A stretch of 64,000 nucleotides of DNA, from NCBI GenBank assembly GCA_024697065.1, contig JAILGE010000031.1, forward strand, positions 1 to 64,000. The letters run 5' to 3'. Under the pieces are notes generated by a model. The model did no database searches and had not been told where the DNA came from. It was given only the letters and a program-made list of their open reading frames with translations. The DNA is from Lachnospiraceae bacterium. GTDB lineage: Bacteria > Bacillota > Clostridia > Lachnospirales > Lachnospiraceae. A program made the translations under genes and the position numbers. Numbering within the stretch: the first letter of the stretch is position 1; every line of letters starts with the position of its first letter. Positions 24,403-33,007 of this stretch are shown piece by piece.

Positions 24403-26670
24403 ATGTTTAATCCTTTAAATAAAAGGATTCCAAGGGAATTCAAAGCGAATGCCGGTCGATATATCAGTACCTTCATCCTGCTCTTTATCACCATCATAGT
24501 AGGAGCGGGTGCGCTTGTGGTAATGGACAGCATAAAGCTCATGCTTGATGACATGGAAGAAGCGAATATCCTTGAGGATGGTTATTGGGAAACCAAATAT
24601 GAGACAAGCAAAGATGCTGTTAAAAAGATTGAGAAGAGGGGAATCACTGTCTGTGAGAATTTCTACGTGACAGATGATGATTTTGACGGTAATGCCAAGT
24701 TTTATGTTTTCAATGAAAGAACGGATATAGATCTGCCGATCGCATATGACGGCAGACTTCCTGAATCGGGGAGCGATGACGAGATCGCTTTGGACAGACT
24801 CTTTGCGGAAGGCAGAAATATCAGTATCGGAGATATTATAGATGTAAACGGGAAAGAGCTTAAAGTAGTGGGAACGGTAGCTCTTCCGGACTATACCGCT
24901 CTCTTCCTGGATAATCAGGATATGATGATGAATACCAAGGATTTCGGTGTATCTATAGTATCGGCTGAAGCTTTCGAAGATCTGGACGGACAGAATCTGA
25001 CATACAGGTACAGCTATCGTTTCAACGAGCGTGATAAGACCGATAAGGAGAAATCCGATGAAGCGGAAGAGATGATCAAGATACTGACAAAGAGCGGAGC
25101 TGATGTTCAGGAATTTCTTACCGAGGATGCAAACCAGAGTATCTCTTATCTTAAGGGTGATATGGGACACGATGGTCCTATGATCAAAGTATTCGTATAT
25201 ATTCTTGTTACGATAATATCCTTTATATTTGCGGTCCTCACCGCCAATACCATCGAACAGGAGTCTTCTATCATAGGAACGCTTATGGCTATGGGATATA
25301 TGAAGAGCGAAGTGATATTCCATTATCTGCTTCCCACCATTATCATCGCCCTCCTTGGATCAGCTGCCGGAAATGGATTTGGATATACAGTGATGACAGA
25401 TGCATTTAAGACCGTATATTACGGCTCCTATTCTCTGCCGCCCATGAAACCGGTATTTAACATAGAGGCTTTTATACTTACTACGGTTATACCTGTGGTG
25501 ATCATGATCGCAGTCAACTATATTATGCTTGCGGATAAGTTATCTTTATCGCCGCTTAAGTTCCTTAGAAAGGATCTGAAAAAGAAGCATCAAAAGAAAG
25601 CGGTTAAGCTTCCGGCCTTCAGTTTTCTGACCAGATTCAGGATACGTGTAATGCTACAAAATAAGGGAAGTTTTATAGTGTTATTCCTTGGTATATTCTT
25701 CTCCAGTTTCTTACTCATGTTCGGAATAGGATTAAATCCTTTGATGGATCATTACGTTGAAGTGGCTGATGATACTCTTCCGTATGAGTATATGTATATG
25801 TTGAAGAAGCCTGTGAATAAGCATGGTGGAGAAAAGCTGTATATGACAACGCTGGTGTCAGAATACTACTTAACAGGGAAAGAAGTGGATGTAACTTTCT
25901 ATGGTGTGGATACAGGAAAAACGGACAGCAAATTTAAGGATTCCGGGGCACCTGATTCCGGAAGCGAGATAGCGATAACGGACTCTATGGCAAAGAAATT
26001 TAAAGTAGGCGTTGGAGATACCCTCAGGTTCAGAGATAAGAATACGGATGAGGAGTATGAGCTTACCGTAGTGGCTGTTAATGGATATACCAACAATCTG
26101 GGTGCATATATGGACAGGGATAAACTAAACAGATTGCTGGATAATAAGCACGGTGAATATAACGCCTATGTTTCCGATGAGAAGATGAATCTTGATGAAG
26201 ATGATATCGCAAAATTTATCAAACGTTCTGATGTGGTTGGTTCTGCGAAGCAGATGATGCAGACATTCGGTGCGATAATAATGGCTTTTAATGTTTTCTC
26301 TGTATTCGCCTATATAGTGATCATGTATCTGCTTACCAAAGTTGTTATCGACAAGAATGCACTTTACATTTCATTTATGAAGGTGTTCGGGTATGACAGC
26401 AGGGAGATCAGGAAGCTTTATCTGGATGCTTCAGCCATAGTGACCGTGGTATCGCTTATTGTATGTATACCGCTTGAGGTAAAGACGTTCAAAGTCGCAA
26501 TGGTATATTTCTCAAGCATGATCGAAGGGTACATGGAGTTTTATCTTCCTCCCATTGTATATGTAAAGATAGTGGCTATGGGGCTTATCTGTTATTTCCT
26601 GATCAATGCCATGCACCTGATCAGGATAAAGAGGATACCGATGAGTGAAGCTTTGAAAAACAGGGATTAA
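24403..26670 (+). CDS. FtsX-like ABC transporter permease
   Basis: 755 residues. One membrane helix at about 22-45, a large extracytoplasmic domain (about 50-260), a three-helix FtsX domain (about 260-375), then a second half with a helix near 420-445, another extracytoplasmic region and a C-terminal FtsX domain (about 620-740). This two-FtsX layout is the form common in Gram-positive export systems. It belongs with the ATPase 9 bp upstream. The following adaptor lipoprotein has its own promoter motif. The substrate cannot be inferred; metal ions are not the usual cargo of this family. Confidence 0.9.
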   Translation: MFNPLNKRIPREFKANAGRYISTFILLFITIIVGAGALVVMDSIKLMLDDMEEANILEDGYWETKYETSKDAVKKIEKRGITVCENFYVTDDDFDGNAKFYVFNERTDIDLPIAYDGRLPESGSDDEIALDRLFAEGRNISIGDIIDVNGKELKVVGTVALPDYTALFLDNQDMMMNTKDFGVSIVSAEAFEDLDGQNLTYRYSYRFNERDKTDKEKSDEAEEMIKILTKSGADVQEFLTEDANQSISYLKGDMGHDGPMIKVFVYILVTIISFIFAVLTANTIEQESSIIGTLMAMGYMKSEVIFHYLLPTIIIALLGSAAGNGFGYTVMTDAFKTVYYGSYSLPPMKPVFNIEAFILTTVIPVVIMIAVNYIMLADKLSLSPLKFLRKDLKKKHQKKAVKLPAFSFLTRFRIRVMLQNKGSFIVLFLGIFFSSFLLMFGIGLNPLMDHYVEVADDTLPYEYMYMLKKPVNKHGGEKLYMTTLVSEYYLTGKEVDVTFYGVDTGKTDSKFKDSGAPDSGSEIAITDSMAKKFKVGVGDTLRFRDKNTDEEYELTVVAVNGYTNNLGAYMDRDKLNRLLDNKHGEYNAYVSDEKMNLDEDDIAKFIKRSDVVGSAKQMMQTFGAIIMAFNVFSVFAYIVIMYLLTKVVIDKNALYISFMKVFGYDSREIRKLYLDASAIVTVVSLIVCIPLEVKTFKVAMVYFSSMIEGYMEFYLPPIVYVKIVAMGLICYFLINAMHLIRIKRIPMSEALKNRD

Positions 26671-26761
26671 GAGAAAATTAAGACTTTTATAATCCTGTAT
26701 TAATGACATAAATTCGGAGGTGATAGTAAACTGAGAAAAATGAGAAAAAAACATTAACCGA

Positions 26762-26795
26762 TTTAAGGATTATTTAATAATTGCGATTGTAACAT
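26762..26795 (+). promoter_or_regulatory. Response-regulator-type direct repeat and -10, site A
   Basis: TTTAAGGATTATTTAATAAT (26762-26781): two TTTAA half-sites 11 bp apart, on one DNA face. A -10-like TAACAT begins exactly 28 bp after the site start. The same motif and spacing recur at 30495 and 32926. The leader then has an AGACTG-TCATA-CAGTCT hairpin before the ribosome-binding site. Confidence 0.7.
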
Positions 26796-26868
26796 AAGCG
26801 CATAAGGAAAAAATATAGGTAAGGGAAACAGACTGTCATACAGTCTTTCAAAAGAAGGGAGATAAATG

Positions 26869-28374
26869 ATGAAAAAGAAAAATGTTAAAAGAGGATGCGC
26901 AGGCGTGATCACTGCTCTGACCACAGCTTGTCTTTTCGGAGGGTGTGGAGCTGCTCCTTCAGCAGAGGAGACCATGGTCCTGGAAGAAAAAGATTTCTCT
27001 AAGACAGTAGTTGCCGATGGTACGGTTGAGTGCTCGGATCCTGAATATGTTTATTCAACACTTAATCTTCCTGTAAAGGAAGTTTACGTTGAGGAGGGAG
27101 ATGTAGTTAAGGAAGGTGATGTGATCTGTGTACTGGATACGGCAACGGTGGAAGATCAGATAGAAGTTAAGATCGCATCCATGGAGCTTGCGGAAAAGAA
27201 TGCATCAGCAAATCTGACTGCGGCAAAGCATAAATATGATTCGATCTCTGAAGGCCTTGAGTATGGAACGGATACAACCCTTGTGGCGGCTTATACCAGA
27301 CTTCAGAATGCTGCAGATGCATGGGTAACAACAGAGAAGGCTTATCAGGATTACAAGAATTCCATAGACAGAGGAACAGACCGAGAGCTTCTTGCAGCGG
27401 ATCAGGCAGTTGCCAGTGCGGCCAATGCGGTTCAGCAGGCAAGATCCATGCAGGCTGAGTATGATGAACACAAGGATGAAGACAAAGAGCACATCACAAA
27501 GATCATGATAGAGCAGGCTGAAGATAATGTGGAAAGTGCTTGCCTTACATATGAACAGGCTATTGCAAGAAGAGATAATCTCATCGGTCTTTCCGATGTA
27601 ACACTTTCAGATTATGCTCGTAAATCACAGGTGGCACAGATGGAGTTCCTTCTTGCACAGAACGAAATGGCGGCAGCTACCAGAGCGGTTGAGAAATCCA
27701 AACAGACAAGTGCGGATGCAGTTGCACAGGCAAAGCTTGCAGGTGATATGAGTGTTGAACAGATCGAGCTTGAACAGCTCCAGAAAAAGCTTGAGGATTC
27801 CGTTATCACTGCCAAGGCATCGGGAACAGTTACTGTAGTTAATATCAATCCCGGAGAAAATCCTGAAGGGATCATGTTCGTGATAGAGGATACTTCCGAT
27901 CTTGTGGTTACAGCGAGAGTAGAAGAAGCTGATATCAACGCTGTTGCAAATGGTCAGTCGGCAACTGTAACTCTTAAGTCAGATGACGGAAGAAGTTATG
28001 ATGCCATCGTTGAAGAGATAGCACCTGCAGCGATCAAGAATTCCGCAGGCAAGACAGATACTTCAGGTGAAGATGCTGAATACAATGTTAAGCTTAAGCT
28101 TCTCTCACCCGACAATATGATAATGATAGGAATGAATACCGATGTTGAGATCACCGTACTTGAAAGACAGGCATGCTTTACTGTACCCGACAGCGCAGTA
28201 TATACGGCGGAAGATGGAGAGTATTACGTATATGCAGTAAAGGATTCCGGTAAGACTATTGATTCACTTAAGGTAGAGAAAGGCGAGACATCAGGTAAGA
28301 ACACCGTGATAAGCGGTGCAGGAGTTGCTTCAGGCGTGGTTATTCTGAATGATGCTGAGAAAGCGTCGAAGTAA
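26869..28374 (+). CDS. Membrane-fusion (adaptor) lipoprotein of an ABC exporter
   Basis: 501 residues from ATG 26869 (AAGGGAG 7 bp upstream; ATG 26866 is equally in frame). A Lys-rich signal peptide ends at LFGGC, a probable lipobox with lipidated Cys near residue 26. A biotinyl-lipoyl-like half (VKEVYVEEGDVVKEGDVICVLD) precedes a long helical hairpin (about 100-300) rich in Ala and Gln. The second lipoyl half, beta-barrel and C-terminal domain end the protein. This is the MacA/HlyD adaptor layout as found in Gram-positive YknX-type pumps. It sits downstream of the MacB-like pair but has its own promoter motif, site A, shared with the permeases at 30.5 and 33.0 kb. Confidence 0.85.
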   Translation: MKKKNVKRGCAGVITALTTACLFGGCGAAPSAEETMVLEEKDFSKTVVADGTVECSDPEYVYSTLNLPVKEVYVEEGDVVKEGDVICVLDTATVEDQIEVKIASMELAEKNASANLTAAKHKYDSISEGLEYGTDTTLVAAYTRLQNAADAWVTTEKAYQDYKNSIDRGTDRELLAADQAVASAANAVQQARSMQAEYDEHKDEDKEHITKIMIEQAEDNVESACLTYEQAIARRDNLIGLSDVTLSDYARKSQVAQMEFLLAQNEMAAATRAVEKSKQTSADAVAQAKLAGDMSVEQIELEQLQKKLEDSVITAKASGTVTVVNINPGENPEGIMFVIEDTSDLVVTARVEEADINAVANGQSATVTLKSDDGRSYDAIVEEIAPAAIKNSAGKTDTSGEDAEYNVKLKLLSPDNMIMIGMNTDVEITVLERQACFTVPDSAVYTAEDGEYYVYAVKDSGKTIDSLKVEKGETSGKNTVISGAGVASGVVILNDAEKASK

Positions 28375-28402
28375 GGATAGCCGTTACAGTTCCCCTTTTT
28401 TT

Positions 28403-28435
28403 CCTCCGTGTGGTAAAACGCACGGAGGTTTTTTT
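28403..28435 (+). terminator. Intrinsic terminator after the adaptor gene
   Basis: CCTCCGTG / CACGGAGG stem with a 10-nt loop followed by seven T; the T-run overlaps the 3' end of the opposite-strand kinase gene. Confidence 0.85.
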
Positions 28436-29726
28436 ATGCCTGCCTGAGAACTGCTGTAACCGACATCAGATCGTCGTGAACGACAGCATAAATATCTCCG
28501 TCCATCTGATTCATAAGCTTCCTGCAGATGTAGAGACCGAGACCGCTGCCTTCTTTTCCTTTGGCATTGGAACCGCGCCAGAAGCTGTCAAAGATATGTA
28601 CTGCTTCATTTTCGGGGAGTGTGCATCCCGTGTTGGTGATGGTGATAAGTACACAGTTTTCTTCCCGTGAAAAATCGATATTGATGGATCTTCCGTCACC
28701 GTATTTAGCGGCATTTTCGATAACATTCTGAAGGACTTCCAGACATCTGTCGGCATCGCCTTTAAGAAGACAGTCTGAATAGTCGGATATTTCGAAAGCG
28801 GTACGGGACAGGGAGAATTTATCTTTGTAATATTGTTTCAGGTTATTCATTACACCTGAGAGGTAGAATTCTCCGCTTTCAACATCAATATTGATGAAAT
28901 CGTTTCTTGAAGCATCTACGATCTTATTGATGTAATCCTGGATCTCGTCTGCTTTGCTGTTGATGCCGTCAGCTATTTCCTTCTTTTTTACAGGGTCTTT
29001 GTAAAGCTCTCTGGAAAGGGCTTTTGCACTGAGTTTTATTGCGGAGAGCGGGGTCTTGATGTCGTGAGAGAGGGAAAGGAGAAGGGTTTTCTTATCCTTT
29101 TCAAGCATCAGGTCGTTTCTTTTTTGTTCTTCAAGATGCTCACGCAGCAGGTCGATACCCCATATGAATTTACCGAAGAATTTATTCTTCTCTTCCTTAA
29201 CCGGGAAAGTAAGATTCCCTTTTGCAAGTTCTATCGGGACCTGAGAGAGAGAGTCAAAGGGCTTAATGAGTTTGATCTTAAGATAAAGCATTATCATCAC
29301 TGTGAGACATGCCGATATCCCGAAGATCAGATTGCAGAAAAACAAAAGTGTATCTGTGATCGTATTTACCGGAGTATAGTCAAAGCGGAAGAGCAGGCCG
29401 CCGATAAGACGAAGGCTGTAATCAGAATTGCCGGTGAAGAAGGACGGAGCATTATTTTCGTCTGAAGGATTGAAGACAGAGATCCCCGTCAGATACTTTT
29501 TATCCGACATATCTATTGATGCGATCGCATCCGACGGAGTCATGATAAATGTCCCGTCATCGTTTAACATTGTTTTTTCGATGGCATTTGCCGTTCGCTC
29601 GATTTCCACACGGTATTCTCTGCCGTGCTTTTTCTTTCCTTCGGAGACGATGATAAGATCGGTAAGAAGTGCGATCGCTGCGAAGATCAGTATTATCTCT
29701 ATGATAAGGCGGTTAAATCTTTTCAC
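28434..29726 (-). CDS. Membrane sensor histidine kinase
   Basis: 430 residues. Transmembrane helices at about 7-28 and 125-150 bracket a small extracytoplasmic domain of about 95 residues. A HAMP-like linker, HisKA with phospho-acceptor His221 in LSLSHDIKTPLSAIKL, and HATPase_c with NVIENAAKYGDG and GSGLGLYI follow. The sensor domain is larger than that of the intramembrane-sensing BceS kinases. Its start overlaps the stop of the response regulator gene by four bases, so the pair is translationally coupled. The gene pair is flanked on both sides by exporter genes carrying the shared direct-repeat motif. Confidence 0.93.
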   Translation of the reverse strand: MKRFNRLIIEIILIFAAIALLTDLIIVSEGKKKHGREYRVEIERTANAIEKTMLNDDGTFIMTPSDAIASIDMSDKKYLTGISVFNPSDENNAPSFFTGNSDYSLRLIGGLLFRFDYTPVNTITDTLLFFCNLIFGISACLTVMIMLYLKIKLIKPFDSLSQVPIELAKGNLTFPVKEEKNKFFGKFIWGIDLLREHLEEQKRNDLMLEKDKKTLLLSLSHDIKTPLSAIKLSAKALSRELYKDPVKKKEIADGINSKADEIQDYINKIVDASRNDFINIDVESGEFYLSGVMNNLKQYYKDKFSLSRTAFEISDYSDCLLKGDADRCLEVLQNVIENAAKYGDGRSINIDFSREENCVLITITNTGCTLPENEAVHIFDSFWRGSNAKGKEGSGLGLYICRKLMNQMDGDIYAVVHDDLMSVTAVLRQA

Positions 29727-30385
29727 TGGTACTTATATCCCACTCCCCATACAGTCAGTATCTTCTTAGGATCCTTAGGATCATCTTCGATCTTTAAACG
29801 AAGTCTCTTGATATGAACGGTGAGAGTCTGGGGTTCGGAGACACTGTCGAATCCCCAGATCCTGTTGAAGATAAAATCTTTGTTAAGAGCCTTTCCCTTA
29901 TTTTCGGCAAGAAGGAGTAACAGTTCGAATTCCTTGATGGTCAGATCCAAAGGAACTCCTCCTTTGTAGGCTTTGTTTTCTGCTTTGTTGATGACAAGGT
30001 CTCCGTCGGTAATGGCGTCCTGCCCGTACCTTCTTGCAAAGAGTCCTTTTATCTGAGCTAACAGCAGATCGATATCATAGGGCTTTTCAATATAATCATC
30101 GGCCCCCTGAAGAAGCCCGTTTAGCTTATCATTTTTTTCATTCTTTGCACTGAGCATGAAGATAGGAGTGTTGCTGTCCTTTCGGATCTCGGAACAGACA
30201 GCATATCCGTCCATTCCGGGAAGCATGATATCAAGCAGTACAAGCTTTGCTCCGTATTGCTTGTATAATTTCAGCCCTTTCTCTCCGTCAGGAGCGACAG
30301 ATACGGAGTATCCGTCCGCCTGAAGAAAATCACGCAGAAGTTCTGCAATCTCTTTATTATCTTCAACTATCAAGATATCAGCCAT
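29723..30385 (-). CDS. OmpR-family response regulator
   Basis: 220 residues. The receiver has ED near residue 8, phospho-acceptor Asp52 in LVLLDIMLPGMDG and Lys in YIEKPYD. The DNA-binding winged helix ends GVGYKYQ. It is the partner of the kinase encoded immediately downstream. By position it is the best candidate to bind the TTTAAGGATT-type direct repeats before the adaptor gene and the two permease genes (inference). GGGGAGG precedes the start. Confidence 0.93.
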   Translation of the reverse strand: MADILIVEDNKEIAELLRDFLQADGYSVSVAPDGEKGLKLYKQYGAKLVLLDIMLPGMDGYAVCSEIRKDSNTPIFMLSAKNEKNDKLNGLLQGADDYIEKPYDIDLLLAQIKGLFARRYGQDAITDGDLVINKAENKAYKGGVPLDLTIKEFELLLLLAENKGKALNKDFIFNRIWGFDSVSEPQTLTVHIKRLRLKIEDDPKDPKKILTVWGVGYKYQ

Positions 30386-30438
30386 AAATTCATCCTCCCC
30401 GATCGGGATCTCCGTGAATCAGGAGACCGGTCTTTTTA

Positions 30439-30467
30439 ATTATATCCGCAGGTCCGGCAATAAACAA
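30439..30467 (-). promoter_or_regulatory. Promoter of the exporter-island two-component operon
   Basis: Read leftward, TTGTTT (30462-30467), 17-bp spacer and TATAAT (30439-30444). It lacks the direct-repeat motif that marks the rightward permease promoter about 30 bp away. Confidence 0.6.
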
Positions 30468-30494
30468 TATGCGGGCCAACCGGGGGGTTAATGA

Positions 30495-30533
30495 TTTAAG
30501 GATTTTTTAATAATTCGAAGCGTATGCTAAAAT
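30495..30533 (+). promoter_or_regulatory. Response-regulator-type direct repeat and -10, site B
   Basis: TTTAAGGATTTTTTAATAAT (30495-30514), one base different from site A. TATGCT starts 28 bp after the site start, with an overlapping TAAAAT at 30528-30533. There is no usual -35 box; the second half-site covers that position, as in promoters activated by OmpR-type regulators. Confidence 0.7.
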
Positions 30534-30551
30534 CACAGAAAAGGAGAATCT

Positions 30552-32912
30552 ATGCTGTTAAGAATTCTTTTAAAAGATATTAAAAGAAGAAGGACAATGA
30601 ATATAATACTTCTGGTGTTTGTGACGATCGCTGCCATGTTTACGGGGAGCGGTCTGTCAAGTACAGTCTCGGTTATCGGAGGTCTTGATAATTTTTTTGA
30701 GATTTCCGGTACAGGAGATTATATGTTTATCATAACAGGAGTTGATAATACAAATAAGACAAAAAAGCTTCTTGAGAAAAGCGATGCCGTTGAAGACTAT
30801 CGTTGTGAAAAAGTATACGGTGCTCCGACGAATTCAATAAAGAATAAAAACGGAGAAGAATTTAAGACGGGCTATCCTCTGTTTTTATCCGTTGATGATG
30901 CAAAGGAAAAGAATTTTGATATCAATAACAATGAAATAACGGAAGTACCTGAGGGACAGGTTTTCCTTGCGAAGACTTATATGGATGCCAATGGAGTCAG
31001 GCCGGGAGAGACCATAACCGTTGATATAGAAGGTAAGAGCTTTGATCTTTATATTGCCGGAGTGTTAAAAGATGCCGTGTTCTGTGATGTACATATGATG
31101 AACACCATGAGGATCGTTCTTAATGAGCGCGATATGAAGAAGATAAGGAGTAATAAATTATATAAGGATGACGATAGTTTGATCCTGAATATCTTTTTTA
31201 TAGACAGTGATGATCCTGAGGCCGTGGATTCTTTACTTGCGGAAGTCGAAGGCTATATGTTTAGCGGAGACAGAGCGATGTTAAAGAACCTCTACATAAT
31301 GGATCTTATGATCGCAATGATTATGATAGTGCTCAGCGTTCTGCTTATTGCCGTATCCTTCGTGATATTGCATTTTTCGATCAGTTTTACACTTGAGGAA
31401 GACTTCAGAGAGATCGGTGTTCTCAAGGCCATAGGGCTGAAAAATACCTCCATAAGAAGTTTGAATGTCATAAAATACGCGGCAATGGCGGTTTGCGGTT
31501 CGTTTATCGGATTTATCGCCAGTATTCCTCTGGCACGGAAACTTATTGAATCTGTAGAGGGAAAGATGGTTGTTGAGAATATTGCCGGTATCAGACCAAA
31601 TCTGACAGGGGCGCTGATAGTTACTGTACTTATCGCCGGATACGCATGGCATTGCACCGGAAAGATAAAGAGATTTACACCGTTGGATGCAATCAGATAC
31701 GGATCGGCCGGTGAACGTTTTTCGGGAAAGAAGGGAAAGCGCATACCGGGACACAGGATAAGAACTGCAAATTATCTTGCATTAAATGATATTTTGAGTT
31801 ATCCGAGAAGATACCTGTCGATACTGATCTCCTTTTTTATGTGCACGTTGATAGTTCTCATACTCGATAATGCAGAGTCCACATTTAAAAGTGATGTCTT
31901 CATGGATATGCTGTTGGGTAAGGGGGACATGGTAGGAGAATTCAATTCAAAGGATTTTCTTAAGAAAGAATATAACGATACGGAACTTTATCTGCTGTTT
32001 GAACGTCTGGAAAAGAAACTGGCCAATGAGGGGATACCCTGCAGATTTTCCTATTCCGATGATATGTCGGGCACTTATGAGATCAAGGGAGTGGATCATC
32101 AGATCCGGACCATACGTCCTATCAGAAAGCAGTGCGGAGATAATGATTATACTTCGGGATCGGCACCTCAAAATGCCGGTGAGATAGCTGTGACAAATTA
32201 TCTGGCGGACAAATACGGCCTTGATATAGGTGATGTGATAAAAGCGGATTTTGGTAACGGTAAGAAGGATGTGGTCATCTGCGGATTCTTTCAGTCTTTT
32301 AACAATACCGGTAATGTCATACGCGTCAGTGAAGATGTGAGGCATGACGGATATATAGTCAACGGGTTAGTCATTCATTTTACCGGAGATATGTCGGGAG
32401 TGGATCAAAAGCAGCTTGCGCAGAAGATATCGGATATATGCGGATTCGATAAAGTATCCACTGCCGAAGAATTTTGTATTGAAACCATGGGAGTGGCCGA
32501 TGCTTTTTCTGCGATAAAGTGGTCGATGTTATTTATTAGCTTTGTGGTGGTGCTGCTGGTTTCGATATTGATGGAGAGATCTTTCATTGCAAGTGAGAAA
32601 AATCAGATCGCGCTTATGAAAGCCATCGGATTTAAAAACAGATCTTTAGTCGGCTGGCATATAGTGCGTTTTGCCATCATCGCAGAAGCGGCGGTATTGC
32701 TTGCTGCCGTGGCATCACTGACGTTAACGCCGGTGATCTATGCACCTGTTTTCTCCGGTATGGGCGTTTCCGAATTTGATTACAGATATAACTACCTGAA
32801 CATCCTTGTGATATATCCGCTTGCGATATTTCTTGAGACTGTTCTTATGGTATCTCTTACATCTTTGTGTATGAGTGATATCAGGAGTTCGGATATATCA
32901 AATATCGAATAA
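30552..32912 (+). CDS. FtsX-like ABC transporter permease, paralogue 1
   Basis: 786 residues. N-terminal helix in MNIILLVFVTIAAMFTGSG, an extracytoplasmic domain to about residue 235, FtsX domain with three helices (about 245-365) including EIGVLKAIGLKN, a cytoplasmic link, a second half with a helix near 415-435, extracytoplasmic region and C-terminal FtsX domain (about 650-775) with NQIALMKAIGFKN. It aligns end to end with the next gene (same N-terminal pattern KRRRTMN/RRRKTMN..ILLVFV and GxKDV..CGFFQSFNN), so the two arose by duplication. AAAGGAG precedes the ATG. Likely works with the ATPase at 35.4 kb. Confidence 0.9.
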   Translation: MLLRILLKDIKRRRTMNIILLVFVTIAAMFTGSGLSSTVSVIGGLDNFFEISGTGDYMFIITGVDNTNKTKKLLEKSDAVEDYRCEKVYGAPTNSIKNKNGEEFKTGYPLFLSVDDAKEKNFDINNNEITEVPEGQVFLAKTYMDANGVRPGETITVDIEGKSFDLYIAGVLKDAVFCDVHMMNTMRIVLNERDMKKIRSNKLYKDDDSLILNIFFIDSDDPEAVDSLLAEVEGYMFSGDRAMLKNLYIMDLMIAMIMIVLSVLLIAVSFVILHFSISFTLEEDFREIGVLKAIGLKNTSIRSLNVIKYAAMAVCGSFIGFIASIPLARKLIESVEGKMVVENIAGIRPNLTGALIVTVLIAGYAWHCTGKIKRFTPLDAIRYGSAGERFSGKKGKRIPGHRIRTANYLALNDILSYPRRYLSILISFFMCTLIVLILDNAESTFKSDVFMDMLLGKGDMVGEFNSKDFLKKEYNDTELYLLFERLEKKLANEGIPCRFSYSDDMSGTYEIKGVDHQIRTIRPIRKQCGDNDYTSGSAPQNAGEIAVTNYLADKYGLDIGDVIKADFGNGKKDVVICGFFQSFNNTGNVIRVSEDVRHDGYIVNGLVIHFTGDMSGVDQKQLAQKISDICGFDKVSTAEEFCIETMGVADAFSAIKWSMLFISFVVVLLVSILMERSFIASEKNQIALMKAIGFKNRSLVGWHIVRFAIIAEAAVLLAAVASLTLTPVIYAPVFSGMGVSEFDYRYNYLNILVIYPLAIFLETVLMVSLTSLCMSDIRSSDISNIE

Positions 32913-32925
32913 ATGCTGAAAAGTA

Positions 32926-32959
32926 TTTAAGGATTATTTAATAATCTGAACGGTATCAT
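32926..32959 (+). promoter_or_regulatory. Response-regulator-type direct repeat and -10, site C
   Basis: TTTAAGGATTATTTAATAAT (32926-32945), identical to site A over these 20 bases. TATCAT starts 28 bp after the site start, the same offset as at sites A and B. Confidence 0.7.
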
Positions 32960-33007
32960 AGACATATGAAATAAAAAAGGATCAACAGGAAAAGGAAAAC
33001 GTAACAG

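Noticed and set aside
30421-30440. AGACCGGTCT followed by TTTTTAATT as a terminator
   Set aside because: The 10-bp palindrome has no loop, and it lies in the divergent promoter region of the two-component genes.
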